NCBI GenBank assembly: GCA_045805805.1
Contig: JBJMKO010000049.1
Coordinates: 46,596-110,595, forward strand
Length of the DNA stretch: 64,000 nucleotides
Source of the DNA: VRUE01 sp045805805
GTDB lineage: Bacteria > Actinomycetota > Thermoleophilia > Solirubrobacterales > 70-9
Reading direction: 5' to 3'
Below the pieces are notes generated by a model. It was not told the origin of the DNA and made no database searches. It saw nothing but the letters and a program-made list of their open reading frames with translations. The position numbers and the translations under genes were made by a program. Shown one piece after another: positions 48,662-60,166 of this stretch; position 1 is the stretch's first letter; every line of letters begins with the position of its first letter.

Positions 48662-49618
48662 ATGCCCGCCGAGTCTGCATTTACCCCCTCTCAGCGGGGG
48701 CAAATGCAGACTCAAGCTCTCCAGGGCCGAATTGTTGAGTTCGCGGAGCGGCAGCATGGAGTGGTTTGGCGTCGGCAGTTGTTGGAGATTGGAGTTGGGG
48801 GAAATGCGATCGACAATGCCGTCAGGGCTGGCCGCTTGCACCGGTTGCACGTGGGCGTCTATGCCGTCGGACATCGAATTCTTTCGCGCGAGGGGCGATG
48901 GATGGCAGCGGTGTTGGCGGGCGGGGACGGCGCGGTTCTGAGTCACCGATCCGCGGCCGCCCTCTGGGGTATCGCGACGTTTCGAGGGACGATCGAAATC
49001 ACCTCGCCGCGCGATACGCGATCGCGTGAAGAGATTCGCCGTCACGTTGCCCACTTGCCGGTGGACGAGATCACGGTGCGTGAGGGCATCCCTGTCACGT
49101 CGGTGCATCGAACCCTGTTTGACTTTGCCGGGATCTCCCCGGTCGATCGTCTCGAGGCCGCGATGCGGGAGGCCGAATACCGTCGGCTCTGGGACCGACT
49201 TTCACTATCCACCCTACTTGCCCGCCACCCTGGTCATCGTGGCAACGCGAAGCTGCGACTCTGTCTCGATCGCCTGGGCAGGACGGTCGGCTTCACACGC
49301 AGCGACCTCGAGGAGCGCTTTCTCGCCTTCCTGGATCGGTTCGAGCTGCCCCGCCCCCAACTAAACGCTCGGCTCCAGGTACGGGGAAACTGGATCGAGG
49401 TGGATTGCCTCTGGCGCAGGAAGCGGGTGATCGTCGAGCTCGACAGTCGTGCTGCCCACGACACCCATATGGCGTTCGAGGCGGACCGCGACCGCGACCG
49501 CCGTCTGCAGGCAGAGGGCTGGCGGGCCCTCCGAGTCACCTGGCGCCAACTGCATGAGGAGCCGGAGTGCGTCGCTCGCGACCTTCGCAGCCTCTTGATT
49601 CAATACAAGCGTATGTGA
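48662..49618 (+). CDS. AbiEi-like winged-helix and DUF559 nuclease-like fusion protein
   Basis: A 318-residue protein. Residues ~20-100 resemble the AbiEi/type IV antitoxin N-terminal winged helix (GVVWRRQLLEIGVGGNAIDNAVRAGRLHRLHVGVYAVG); residues ~230-318 resemble the DUF559/VSR-like PD-(D/E)xK fold (WIEVDCLWRRKRVIVELDSRAAH...DRDRRLQAEGWRALRVTW). No partner toxin is next to it. Proteins of this design are abundant in actinobacterial genomes and their role is not settled. The first 17 codons overlap a family-E palindrome, so translation may begin at ATG 48704 instead. Confidence 0.7.
   Translation: MPAESAFTPSQRGQMQTQALQGRIVEFAERQHGVVWRRQLLEIGVGGNAIDNAVRAGRLHRLHVGVYAVGHRILSREGRWMAAVLAGGDGAVLSHRSAAALWGIATFRGTIEITSPRDTRSREEIRRHVAHLPVDEITVREGIPVTSVHRTLFDFAGISPVDRLEAAMREAEYRRLWDRLSLSTLLARHPGHRGNAKLRLCLDRLGRTVGFTRSDLEERFLAFLDRFELPRPQLNARLQVRGNWIEVDCLWRRKRVIVELDSRAAHDTHMAFEADRDRDRRLQAEGWRALRVTWRQLHEEPECVARDLRSLLIQYKRM
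48671..48713. repeat. Palindromic element family E, copy 2 (43 bp)
   Basis: GAGTCTGCATTT at 48671-48682 pairs with AAATGCAGACTC at 48702-48713, and CCCCC pairs with GGGGG around a short loop. It has the same length and end sequence as the copy at 38264-38306. Here it lies in the 5' coding part of the AbiEi/DUF559-like gene, where it could hide or interrupt the start. Confidence 0.8.
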
Positions 49619-49624
49619 TAACGT
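49595..49624 (+). promoter_or_regulatory. Putative promoter of the XRE-cupin regulator
   Basis: TTGATT (49595-49600) and TAACGT (49619-49624) are 18 bases apart, and the GTG at 49631 begins 6 bases later. The spacer has a GTATG...CGTAC partial dyad that could be an autoregulatory site. It overlaps the 3' end of the preceding gene. Confidence 0.4.
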
Positions 49625-49630
49625 ACAGAC

Positions 49631-50254
49631 GTGCCGCAAGCCACGACAAAGGGAGCCGGAGTCTCGATCTCTCGCTTTTCCACGGAGGTCGAGGCCCCCG
49701 CGATCGGATACCGGGTGCGCTCCCTGCGTGAGGCGATGGGGCTCTCTTTGCGGGACCTGGGTGAGCGGTCTGGCGTGAGCGCGCCGATGCTCTCGCAGGT
49801 CGAGCGGGGAGAGACCAGCCCGACGCTGGCGGTGGCGGCGAAGATCGCCGCCGGGCTGGAGCTGACGCTCTCGCAGCTGCTGCGACTGGACGAGGGCGAG
49901 CACGTGGCGGTCAGCCGTGCGGGCGCGCGGCGCAAGCTCGAACGTGGCGGACATGGCTTCGAGGAGCTGACGCCGCCGCTGCCGGGGCAGCGCGCCGACG
50001 TCTCGCTGCACGCCCTGGAGGCCGGCGCGACGACCGGCGGCTGGGATGACCCGCCGATGCACGAGCCCGGCAGCCGCGAGACCTCGGTCGTCCTGGAGGG
50101 AACGCTGGTGCTGGTGGTGGACGGCATTCGCCACGAGCTGAACGAGGGCGACAGCGTCACCTTCGACGCCGACCTGCCCCACCACTTCGAGAACGAAGGC
50201 GGGGAGCCGACGCGCTTCCTCGCCGTTATCGCCGCCGGCCTGCGCCGGAGCTAG
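49631..50254 (+). CDS. XRE-family regulator with C-terminal cupin
   Basis: A 207-residue regulator: Cro/CI-type HTH at residues ~25-85 (VRSLREAMGLSLRDLGERSGVSAPMLSQVERGETSPTLAVAAKIAAGL) and a cupin at ~115-200 (ETSVVLEGTLVLVVDGIRHELNEGDSVTFDADLPHHFEN). Such proteins sense small molecules such as amino acids or organic acids. It lies 11 bases ahead of leuC, so a link to leucine control is possible but not shown. GTG start, probably leaderless. Confidence 0.85.
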   Translation: MPQATTKGAGVSISRFSTEVEAPAIGYRVRSLREAMGLSLRDLGERSGVSAPMLSQVERGETSPTLAVAAKIAAGLELTLSQLLRLDEGEHVAVSRAGARRKLERGGHGFEELTPPLPGQRADVSLHALEAGATTGGWDDPPMHEPGSRETSVVLEGTLVLVVDGIRHELNEGDSVTFDADLPHHFENEGGEPTRFLAVIAAGLRRS

Positions 50255-50265
50255 GAGGAGGCCCG

Positions 50266-51651
50266 ATGCCAAAGACCATGTTCGACAAGCTCTGGGAGGC
50301 GCACGAGGTCTCCGACGGCCTGATCTACATCGACCTGCACCTCGTCCACGAGGTCACCTCGCCCCAGGCCTTCGACGGTCTGCGTCTGGCCGGTCGCGGC
50401 CTGCGCCGCCCCGACAAGACGATCGCCACCGCCGACCACAACGTCCCCACCGACGGGACGATGGCGGCGCGCCTGATCGCCGACGAGCTCTCCCGCGTCC
50501 AGGTCGAGACCCTGGAGCGCAACTGCGCGGAGTTCGGCATCCCGATCTACTCGCTGGGCTCCGACCGGCAGGGGATCGTCCACGTGATCGGTCCCGAGCT
50601 GGGCGTCACCCAGCCGGGGATGACGATTGTCTGCGGCGACAGCCACACCTCCACCCATGGCGCCTTCGGCTCCCTGGCCTTCGGCATCGGCACCTCCGAG
50701 GTCGAGCACGTCCTGGCCACCCAGTGCCTGGTGCAGAAGCGGCCGAAGACGATGCGGATCTCCTACAGCGGCGAGCTGGGCGCCGGCGTCACACCCAAGG
50801 ACCTGATCCTGGCGACGATCGGGCGCCTTGGCACCGGCGGCATGGTCGGCCACGCGGTCGAGTACGCGGGGCCCGCGATCGAGTCGCTCTCGATGCCGGG
50901 ACGGATGACCGTCTGCAACATGACGATCGAGGGCGGCGGTCGGGCCGGGATGATCGCGCCCGACGAGACGACCTTCGAGTGGGTGCGGGGCCGCGCCGCC
51001 GCGCCCGCGGACTTCGAGGCCGCGGTCGAGCGCTGGCGCCGCCTGCCGACCGATGATGGCGCCGGCTTCGACGCAGAGGTAGAGGTCGACGCCGCGGCGA
51101 TTTCGCCGATGGTGACCTGGGGGACCAATCCCGGCATGGTCGTCGAGGTGACCGACTTGGTCCCCGACCCGGCCGCGATGGAGTCCCCGGCCGACCGCGA
51201 GTCGGCCGAACGCGCCCTCGCCTACATGGGCCTGGAGGCCGGCACGCCGATGACCGAGGTGGCGCCCGAACGCGTCTTCATCGGCTCCTGCACCAACTCG
51301 CGGATCGAGGATCTGCGCGAGGCGGCCGAGATCGTCGACGGCCGCAAGGTCGCCGACTCGGTGCGGGCGATGGTCGTGCCCGGCTCCCAGCAGGTCAAGA
51401 CCGACGCCGAAGCCGAGGGACTGCACGAGGTCTTCCGCTCGGCCGGCTTCGAATGGCGTGAGGCGGGTTGCTCGATGTGCCTCGGCATGAACCCCGACAT
51501 CCTGATCGAGGGCGAGCGCTGCGCATCGACCTCGAACCGCAACTTCGAGGGCCGCCAGGGCAAGGGCGGCCGGACCCACCTGGTCAGCCCGAGGATGGCC
51601 GCCGCCGCGGCTATCGAGGGTCACTTCGTCGACATCAGGGATTGGAGCTAG
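50266..51651 (+). CDS. leuC: 3-Isopropylmalate dehydratase, large subunit
   Basis: A 461-residue aconitase-family subunit that isomerises 2- to 3-isopropylmalate with LeuD. The [4Fe-4S] cysteines are in GSCTNSRIEDL near residue 342 and CSMCLG near residues 402-405. Other blocks: CGDSHTSTHGAFGSLAFGIGTSEVEHV. Strong ribosome-binding site GGAGGAGG before the ATG at 50266. It is followed two bases later by leuD. Confidence 0.96.
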   Translation: MPKTMFDKLWEAHEVSDGLIYIDLHLVHEVTSPQAFDGLRLAGRGLRRPDKTIATADHNVPTDGTMAARLIADELSRVQVETLERNCAEFGIPIYSLGSDRQGIVHVIGPELGVTQPGMTIVCGDSHTSTHGAFGSLAFGIGTSEVEHVLATQCLVQKRPKTMRISYSGELGAGVTPKDLILATIGRLGTGGMVGHAVEYAGPAIESLSMPGRMTVCNMTIEGGGRAGMIAPDETTFEWVRGRAAAPADFEAAVERWRRLPTDDGAGFDAEVEVDAAAISPMVTWGTNPGMVVEVTDLVPDPAAMESPADRESAERALAYMGLEAGTPMTEVAPERVFIGSCTNSRIEDLREAAEIVDGRKVADSVRAMVVPGSQQVKTDAEAEGLHEVFRSAGFEWREAGCSMCLGMNPDILIEGERCASTSNRNFEGRQGKGGRTHLVSPRMAAAAAIEGHFVDIRDWS

Positions 51652-51653
51652 AG

Positions 51654-52214
51654 ATGAGGCCGATAGACGTGATCGAGGGCAAGGTGTCGGTCCTGGACCG
51701 AGCCGACGTCGACACCGACCAGATCATCCCCAAGCAGTTCCTCAAGCGGGTCGAGCGGACCGGCTTCGGCGAGTTCCTCTTCTACGACTGGATCCGCGAC
51801 GGCGAGATCGAGCTGGAGCCGAACCCGATCCTGGTGGCGGGCCGAAACTTTGGCTGTGGCTCCTCGCGCGAGCACGCTCCCTGGGCGCTGGAGGATTTCG
51901 GCTTCCAGGCCATAATCGCCCCGTCCTTCGCCGACATCTTCTACTCCAACTGCACCAAGATCGGCCTGCTGCCGGCGATCCTCGGCGAGGAGCATTGCCG
52001 CGCCGTCGCCGAGGCCGGGGAGGCCCGGATAGACGTCGACGACGAGACGGTCACCTGCGCCGCCGGCGTCTTCGAGTTCGCGGTCGAGCACGACGTCAAG
52101 CAGCGTCTGCTCAACGGGTTGGACGACATCGGGATCACCCTCGAGAACGCGGTCGCGATCGACAAGTTCGAGCAGTCCGGCGCCGCGCGCGGTCCGGTGA
52201 CGACGGCGCTCTGA
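51654..52214 (+). CDS. leuD: 3-Isopropylmalate dehydratase, small subunit
   Basis: A 186-residue LeuD that completes the isomerase. Family signatures: DVDTDQIIPKQFLKRVERTGFG near residue 20 and FGCGSSREHAPWAL near residue 68. ATG 51654 is two bases after the leuC stop, so they are cotranscribed. Length is normal. Confidence 0.95.
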   Translation: MRPIDVIEGKVSVLDRADVDTDQIIPKQFLKRVERTGFGEFLFYDWIRDGEIELEPNPILVAGRNFGCGSSREHAPWALEDFGFQAIIAPSFADIFYSNCTKIGLLPAILGEEHCRAVAEAGEARIDVDDETVTCAAGVFEFAVEHDVKQRLLNGLDDIGITLENAVAIDKFEQSGAARGPVTTAL

Positions 52215-52224
52215 GCTCGCGGCG

Positions 52225-53007
52225 ATGGCCGGCGCGATGAACAGTGGCCCGCGCGAGTGGGACGCCGAGACCTACGACGCGATCTCCGACCCCCAGTTCA
52301 GCTGGGGGATGGAGGTGCTCGAGCGGCTCGAGCTGCGCGGCGACGAGGCGGCCGTCGACGCCGGCTGCGGGTCTGGTCGAGTCGCGGAGAGGCTGGCCGA
52401 CCTCCTCCCGTCGGGCTCGCTGCTTGCGGTCGATGCCTCCGAGGCGATGATCGCCAAGGCTCGTGAGCGCCTGGGCGACCGGGCCTCCTACCTGCTTGCC
52501 GACCTCGCCGAGCTGGATGTAGGCGAGCCGGTCGACCTGATCTTTTCGACCGCGACCTTCCACTGGATCCTCGACCACGACCGGCTCTTCGCCCGCCTGC
52601 ACGAGGCGCTGCGGCCCGGTGGGCGCCTGGTCGCGCAGTGTGGTGGGCTCGGCAACGTCGCCGAGCACGCACGGGCGATCGAAGTGGTCGCGACCCGCCC
52701 CGAGTTCGCCCCGTATTTCGATGGCATGACCGTGATGTGGAACTTCGCCGGTCCGGAGGAGACCGAGGCAAGGCTGCGTGCCGCCGGCTTTGACGAGGCC
52801 CGCTGCTGGCTGGAGCCGAAGCCGGTCACCCCGGCCGATCCGCTCAGGTTCACGATGACCGTGACCCTTGGGCCGCACCTGACCAGGCTTCCGGAGGAGC
52901 TTCGCCAGTCGTTCGCCGAAGCGGTCCTGGATGAAGGGCCCCTGCCGCTCACGCTCGACTACGTCCGCCTCAACATCGAGGCGCGGGCCTCTGCCGAGCC
53001 GCAATAG
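52225..53007 (+). CDS. tam: SAM-dependent methyltransferase, trans-aconitate methyltransferase-like
   Basis: A 260-residue class I methyltransferase. SAM motif VDAGCGSGRVAERLADLL near residue 45, acidic VDASEAMI, and the Tam-type FSTATFHWILDHDRLF block followed by LRPGGRLVAQCGG. The Tam family methylates trans-aconitate, and the yeast homologue Tmt1 also methylates 3-isopropylmalate. Sitting between leuD and leuB, it could act on leucine-pathway intermediates or on trans-aconitate that inhibits LeuCD. Function by homology only. Confidence 0.75.
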   Translation: MAGAMNSGPREWDAETYDAISDPQFSWGMEVLERLELRGDEAAVDAGCGSGRVAERLADLLPSGSLLAVDASEAMIAKARERLGDRASYLLADLAELDVGEPVDLIFSTATFHWILDHDRLFARLHEALRPGGRLVAQCGGLGNVAEHARAIEVVATRPEFAPYFDGMTVMWNFAGPEETEARLRAAGFDEARCWLEPKPVTPADPLRFTMTVTLGPHLTRLPEELRQSFAEAVLDEGPLPLTLDYVRLNIEARASAEPQ

Positions 53008-53017
53008 AGTGCCCGCC

Positions 53018-54094
53018 GTGCCCAGCCCCCCTCGCATAGTCCTGCTGCCCGGCGACGGGATCGGTCCCGAGATCGTCGGCGCCGCCCGCCACCTTCTCGA
53101 AGCGCTGGGGGAGTTCGAGCTCGAGGATCTCCTGATGGGCGGCTGTTCGATCGACGCGCACGGCACGGCGCTGACCGACGAGGTGCTCGACACCTGTCGC
53201 GCCGCCGATGCCGTTCTCCTCGGTGCCGTCGGCGGCCCCAAATGGGACACGACCGACCCTGCCGCACCGCGACCGGAGCAGGGCCTGCTCGGATTGCGCA
53301 AGGGGATGGGCCTCTATGCCAACCTGCGTCCGGTGCGGCCCAGCCCCGCGCTGGTCGGCGCCAGCCCGCTGCGCCCCGAGGTGATCGCCGGCACCGATCT
53401 GCTCGTCGTCCGCGAGCTCACCGGCGGGATCTACTTCGGCGACAGCGGCCGCGACGGCGACTCGGCCCACGACACCTGCGAGTACTCGACGGCCGAAGTC
53501 GAGCGGATCGCCCGGGTCGGCTTCGAGGCAGCCCAGCGGCGCGCCGAGGGCTCCGGCCGCACACCTCGGGTCACCTCGGTCGACAAGGCCAACGTGCTCG
53601 AGACCTCGCGCCTCTGGCGCGAGGTGGTCGGCCGCATAGCCCCCGATTATCCCGAGGTCGAGCTCGACCACCTGCTGGTCGACAATGCCGCGATGCAGCT
53701 CGTCTCGCGCCCAGCCGACTTCGACGTGATCGTCACCGAGAACCTCTTCGGCGACATCCTCAGCGACGAGTCGGCGATGTTGACCGGCTCCCTGGGCATG
53801 CTGCCCTCCGCCAGCCTCGGCGCCGAGGGCGAGCCCGGCCTCTTCGAGCCGGTCCACGGCTCCGCCCCCGACATCGCCGGCCAAGGCGTGGCCAACCCGC
53901 TCGCCACCTTCCTCTCGGTGGCGATGATGCTCCGCCACGGCCTCGACCGCCCCGACGAAGCAGCCCGGATCGAGTCAGCCGTCGACGCCGTGCTCGATCG
54001 CGGCCTCCGCACCCCCGACCTGACCGGAGCGCCGGAAGCTTCGGTCGGCACGGCCGAGATCACCGACGCCGTTTTGAGAGAGCTTTCCGCCTGA
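53018..54094 (+). CDS. leuB: 3-Isopropylmalate dehydrogenase
   Basis: A 358-residue decarboxylating dehydrogenase. N-terminal RIVLLPGDGIGPEIV, substrate block YANLRPVRP, RELTGGIYFGDSGR, the metal-binding VTENLFGDILSDESAMLTGSLGMLPSASLG and GSAPDIAGQGVANPLAT. Start at GTG 53018 or GTG 53009. It ends at a TGA that is also the first triplet of a family-A palindrome (54092). Confidence 0.95.
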   Translation: MPSPPRIVLLPGDGIGPEIVGAARHLLEALGEFELEDLLMGGCSIDAHGTALTDEVLDTCRAADAVLLGAVGGPKWDTTDPAAPRPEQGLLGLRKGMGLYANLRPVRPSPALVGASPLRPEVIAGTDLLVVRELTGGIYFGDSGRDGDSAHDTCEYSTAEVERIARVGFEAAQRRAEGSGRTPRVTSVDKANVLETSRLWREVVGRIAPDYPEVELDHLLVDNAAMQLVSRPADFDVIVTENLFGDILSDESAMLTGSLGMLPSASLGAEGEPGLFEPVHGSAPDIAGQGVANPLATFLSVAMMLRHGLDRPDEAARIESAVDAVLDRGLRTPDLTGAPEASVGTAEITDAVLRELSA

Positions 54095-54207
54095 GGCCGC
54101 CCCGGCAGGGGTGGAACGTCTTGTACTTTTTCGCGGGCGCTCGCTTGGGCGTCAGCAATCACCGATCCACGAAAAAGTTAAGTGGAACCCCTGCCGGGGC
54201 GGCCTCA
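54092..54207 (+). repeat. Palindromic element family A, copy 2 (116 bp)
   Basis: The outer arms 54092-54112 and 54187-54207 pair perfectly over 21 bp, and the left arm includes the leuB stop codon. The core is GGAACGTCTTGTACTTTTTCG, a ~36-base loop, and CGAAAAAGTTAAGTGGA. Inner pairing CTTTTTCG/CGAAAAAG is conserved with copies 1 and 3; the outer arms are unique to this locus. Confidence 0.92.
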
Positions 54208-54228
54208 ATCGGGCATACTTCCCTGATC

Positions 54229-55179
54229 GTGGAGACGGCAGAGCTGATCTGGCAAAACGGTGAGTTCGTGCCTTGGGGGGACGCCAAGGTCCACGTGCTC
54301 AGCCACGCGCTGCACTACGGCACCGGCGTCTTCGAGGGAGTTCGCTGCTACGAGACCGAGCGCGGTCCGGCCGTCTTCAGGCACGCCGACCACCTCGACC
54401 GGCTTGCCAAGTCGGCCGAGCTCTACTACCTCGGGCTGCCCTACTCGACCGAGGAAATCGCCGCGGCGACGCGCGAGCTGATCCGCCGCAACGGCCTCGG
54501 CTCCTGTTACATCCGGCCGCTCGCCTTCCGCGGCTACGGCAACCTCGGTCTCTACGCGACCGATGCCCCGATCGACGTGATCGTCGCCGCCTTCCCCTGG
54601 GGAGCCTATCTCGGCGAGGAGGGGCAAAAGCACGGCATCCGCGCCAAGGTGTCGAGCTGGCGCCGGATCGGCCCGGGGGGTCTGATCCCGCACGCCAAGG
54701 CCTCCGGCCAATACCTCAACTCGATCCTCGCCAAGCACGAGTCGACCAACGCCGGCTACGAAGAGGCGATCCTGCTCGACGAGCGCGGCTTTGTCTGCGA
54801 GGGCTCCGGCGAGAACATCTTCCTGGTCCGCGACGGCCAGATCGTCACCCCGCCGCACGTTGCCTCGATCCTCGACGGGATCAACCGCAAGTCGGTTATC
54901 CAGATCGCTCGCGACCTCGGTTACACCGTGGTCGAGCGCGACGTTGCCCGCTCCGAGCTCTACCTGGCCGAGGAGGTCTTCCTCACCGGGACGGCGGCCG
55001 AGCTGGTGCCAGTGCGCGAGATAGACGACCATCCGCTGGGCGAGCCGGGTGAGATCACCCGCCATGTGCAGGCCAAGTTCGTCGATGCCCTGCACGGCCG
55101 CGCCGAGGAGTACCTGGAGTGGCTCGACTTCGTCGAGGCACCGGCGGGGGCGGATCAACCGAGTAAGGTCAGTTCCTGA
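54229..55179 (+). CDS. ilvE: Branched-chain amino acid aminotransferase
   Basis: A 316-residue fold type IV PLP aminotransferase for Val, Leu and Ile. LSHALHYGTGVFEGVRCYET near residue 24 and the PLP lysine in LIPHAKASGQYLNS near residue 157 mark the family; EEAILLDERGFVCEGSGENIFLVRDG and FLTGTAAELVPVREID follow. GTG start at 54229, with a CATACT 9 bases upstream; the family-A palindrome lies between it and leuB. Confidence 0.94.
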   Translation: METAELIWQNGEFVPWGDAKVHVLSHALHYGTGVFEGVRCYETERGPAVFRHADHLDRLAKSAELYYLGLPYSTEEIAAATRELIRRNGLGSCYIRPLAFRGYGNLGLYATDAPIDVIVAAFPWGAYLGEEGQKHGIRAKVSSWRRIGPGGLIPHAKASGQYLNSILAKHESTNAGYEEAILLDERGFVCEGSGENIFLVRDGQIVTPPHVASILDGINRKSVIQIARDLGYTVVERDVARSELYLAEEVFLTGTAAELVPVREIDDHPLGEPGEITRHVQAKFVDALHGRAEEYLEWLDFVEAPAGADQPSKVSS

Positions 55180-55306
55180 TGCAACAGCATTTCGAGGCAA
55201 TCGGGCGAATTACCGCAGCCGCCTAGCGGCTGGCGCGGTTCATACCACCCGCGCGCGCCGGGGCCGGAAGGCCCTCACCCCGATCTCTCGAATCGAAAGG
55301 CATCAG
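55180..55306 (+). other. Leader region between ilvE and cimA
   Basis: 127 bases without a gene. It holds GCCGC/GCGGC around 55215-55230 and a GC-rich stretch that can form several short stems ahead of cimA. A leader-type attenuator is possible, but I see no leader peptide rich in Ile or Leu codons. Confidence 0.3.
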
Positions 55307-56887
<1,581 letters not shown>

Positions 56888-56900
56888 GGTGCGGCCCGCG

Positions 56901-58027
56901 ATGGCCGGCACTCCCGACACCGAGACGATCCCGCTGGCACGGCCGGAGGTCGGCGCCCGCGAGGAGGAGCTGGTCCTCGAGGTGCTCCGTTCGGGGCGGC
57001 TCTCTCTGGGCCCGATGGGGGAGCGCTTCGAGCGTGCCTTCGCCGAGTGGCTCGGGGTCGGGGACGCGGTCGCGGTCTCCAGTGGCACGGCGGCGCTGCA
57101 CCTCGGAGTGCGCGCGCTCGGCTGGGGCCCCGGCGAGGAGGTCCTGACCAGCCCCTTCAGCTTCGTCGCCTCCGCCAACTGCCTGCTCTACGAGGGTGTC
57201 CGCCCGGTCTTCTGCGATGTCGATCCCGGGACGCTCAACCTCGATCCGGACGCGGCCGCCGCTGCGGTGGGCGAGCACACGGTCGGCATCCTGCCGGTCC
57301 ACATCTTCGGTTACCCGGCGGCGATGCCCGAGCTGGAAAGGCTTGCCGGCGAACGCGGGATAGGCATCCTCGAGGATGCCTGCGAGAGCCTCGGCGCGAT
57401 CGATTCCGCGGGACGCAAGGTGGGCACCCGGGGGAACCTCGCGACCTTTGCCTTCTACGCCAACAAGCAGCTGACCACGGGGGAGGGGGGGATGATCGTC
57501 CCTCCCGACGGTGAGGTCGCCGCAAGGCTGCGCAGCGAGCGCAACCAGGGGCGGGCCGCCGACATGGGCTGGCTCGACCACGGCGGCCTCGGCTTCAACT
57601 ATCGCCTCTCCGAGGTCGCCGCCGCGCTCGGCGTAGCCCAGCTGGAGAAACTCGACTCCCTGCTGGCCGGCCGCGTCAGGGTCGCCGCCCTGTACGAGGA
57701 TGGGCTCGCCGGCATCGACGGGCTGCTGATGCCGATCGCGGGGCGCGGCGAGGAGCTGCGCAGCTGGTTCGTCTACACCGTCCAGCTCCCCGAGAGCGTC
57801 GACCGCGACGCAGTGATCGCCCACCTCGCCGAGCGCGGCGTCGCCAGCAAGGCCTACCTGCCCTGCATCCACCTCTTCCCACATCTGAGCGCGCTGGGCT
57901 ATCGCGAAGGTCAGTTCCCGGTGGCCGAAGCGGCCTCCGCCCGCTCGCTGGCACTTCCTTTCTTCCCTTCGATGACCGGGTCCCAGGTGGAGCGGGTGTG
58001 CGAGGCTCTGGCCCAATCCCTGCGCTG

Positions 58028-58028
<1 letters not shown>
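56901..58028 (+). CDS. DegT/DnrJ/EryC1-type sugar aminotransferase
   Basis: A 375-residue PLP enzyme of the sugar aminotransferase group. SSGTAALHLGVRALGWGPGEEVLTSPFSFVASANC near residue 57, the PLP Asp in GILEDACESLGA, and the lysine in FYANKQLTTGEGG near residue 192. It likely transfers an amino group to a nucleotide-linked ketosugar. No other sugar genes are next to it; it overlaps argH by one base (TGATG), so it is co-expressed with arginine synthesis for unclear reasons. Confidence 0.88.
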
Positions 58029-59419
<1,391 letters not shown>

Positions 59420-60064
59420 ATGGATTCCTCCGCTTCGTTGAAGGATTACCTGGCCCAGGACCCTGGTAATCCTTCAACGAAGCCTTTGGGGGCTGCGTTT
59501 TTCGAGCGCTCCGTCCACACGGTTGCCCGCGAGCTGATCGGCTGCCGGCTCTTTTACGAGGACTGTGGCGGCGTGATCGTCGAGACCGAGAGCTACGAGC
59601 GCGACGATCCAGCCTGTCACGCCTATGTGGGCTTGACGTCGCGCACGGAGGTGCTGTTCGGCCCGCCGGGCCGGGCCTACGTTTACCTGTCCTACGGAAT
59701 CCACGCTCTTCTCAACGCGGTGGCCGAACCGGAGGGCGAGGCGGCCGCCGTGCTGATCCGAGCGCTCGAGCCGACGACCGGCCTCGACGCGATGCGCAAG
59801 CGCCGGGGACCAAGATCCGACCGCGACCTTTGCTCCGGCCCCGGCAAGCTAACCGAGGCGCTCGGCATCGACCTCTCTGAGAATGGCGCCGACCTTACGA
59901 ACGACCCATTCCTCATCCTGCCTCCCGATAAGTACTGGGTGGGTGAGATCGTCACCGGCCCGCGCATCGGCATCACAAAAGCAACCGAGCGCCCATGGCG
60001 CTTCTGCGCCGCCGATAACCCCCATATCTCAAAGCCGATCAGCGCCCAGGGACCATCCCGGTAG
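59420..60064 (+). CDS. 3-Methyladenine DNA glycosylase (AAG/MPG family)
   Basis: A 214-residue alkyladenine glycosylase that removes alkylated purines. Family blocks: LGAAFFERSVHTVARELIGCRL, VETESYERDDPACHAY with the catalytic Glu near residue 56, TEVLFGPPGRAYVYLSYGIHALLN, and CSGPGKLTEALGI. The first ~22 residues are encoded by a family-C palindrome and look like an acquired extension; the family domain begins near residue 24. The ATG directly follows the argH stop (TGAATG). Its stop lies inside the arm of a family-A palindrome. Confidence 0.92.
   Translation: MDSSASLKDYLAQDPGNPSTKPLGAAFFERSVHTVARELIGCRLFYEDCGGVIVETESYERDDPACHAYVGLTSRTEVLFGPPGRAYVYLSYGIHALLNAVAEPEGEAAAVLIRALEPTTGLDAMRKRRGPRSDRDLCSGPGKLTEALGIDLSENGADLTNDPFLILPPDKYWVGEIVTGPRIGITKATERPWRFCAADNPHISKPISAQGPSR
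59432..59483. repeat. Palindromic element family C, copy 2
   Basis: GCTTCGTTGAAGGATTACC pairs perfectly with GGTAATCCTTCAACGAAGC across a 14-base loop. The central 48 bases align without gaps with the copy at 37133-37180: the outer 10 bp are identical and the inner stem differs but remains paired. It begins 12 bases after the argH stop and encodes residues ~5-22 of the DNA glycosylase. Confidence 0.88.
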
Positions 60065-60166
60065 GGGTGGAGCGTCTTGTACTTTTTCGTCAGCTGGCAC
60101 CGAGGCGCTAAGCCCTAATCCTGACCACCGAAAAAGTTAAGCGGAACCCCTACCGGGATGGTCCCT
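60048..60166 (+). repeat. Palindromic element family A, copy 3 (119 bp)
   Basis: The outer arms 60048-60068 and 60146-60166 pair perfectly over 21 bp. The left arm covers the stop codon of the glycosylase gene and the right arm enters the stop codon of the minus-strand penicillin-binding protein gene. The core is GGAGCGTCTTGTACTTTTTCG, a ~38-base loop with a TCAG/CTGA pair, then CGAAAAAGTTAAGCGGA, as in copies 1 and 2. Confidence 0.92.

Noticed and set aside
48662..49618. A toxin-antitoxin or abortive infection pair
   Set aside because: The N-terminus resembles AbiEi, but no AbiEii-type nucleotidyltransferase gene is adjacent; the C-terminus is nuclease-like, so a TA label is not supported.
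55180..55306. A T-box or leader-peptide attenuator ahead of cimA
   Set aside because: No T-box core sequence and no leader ORF rich in Ile, Val or Leu codons; only short GC stems are seen.
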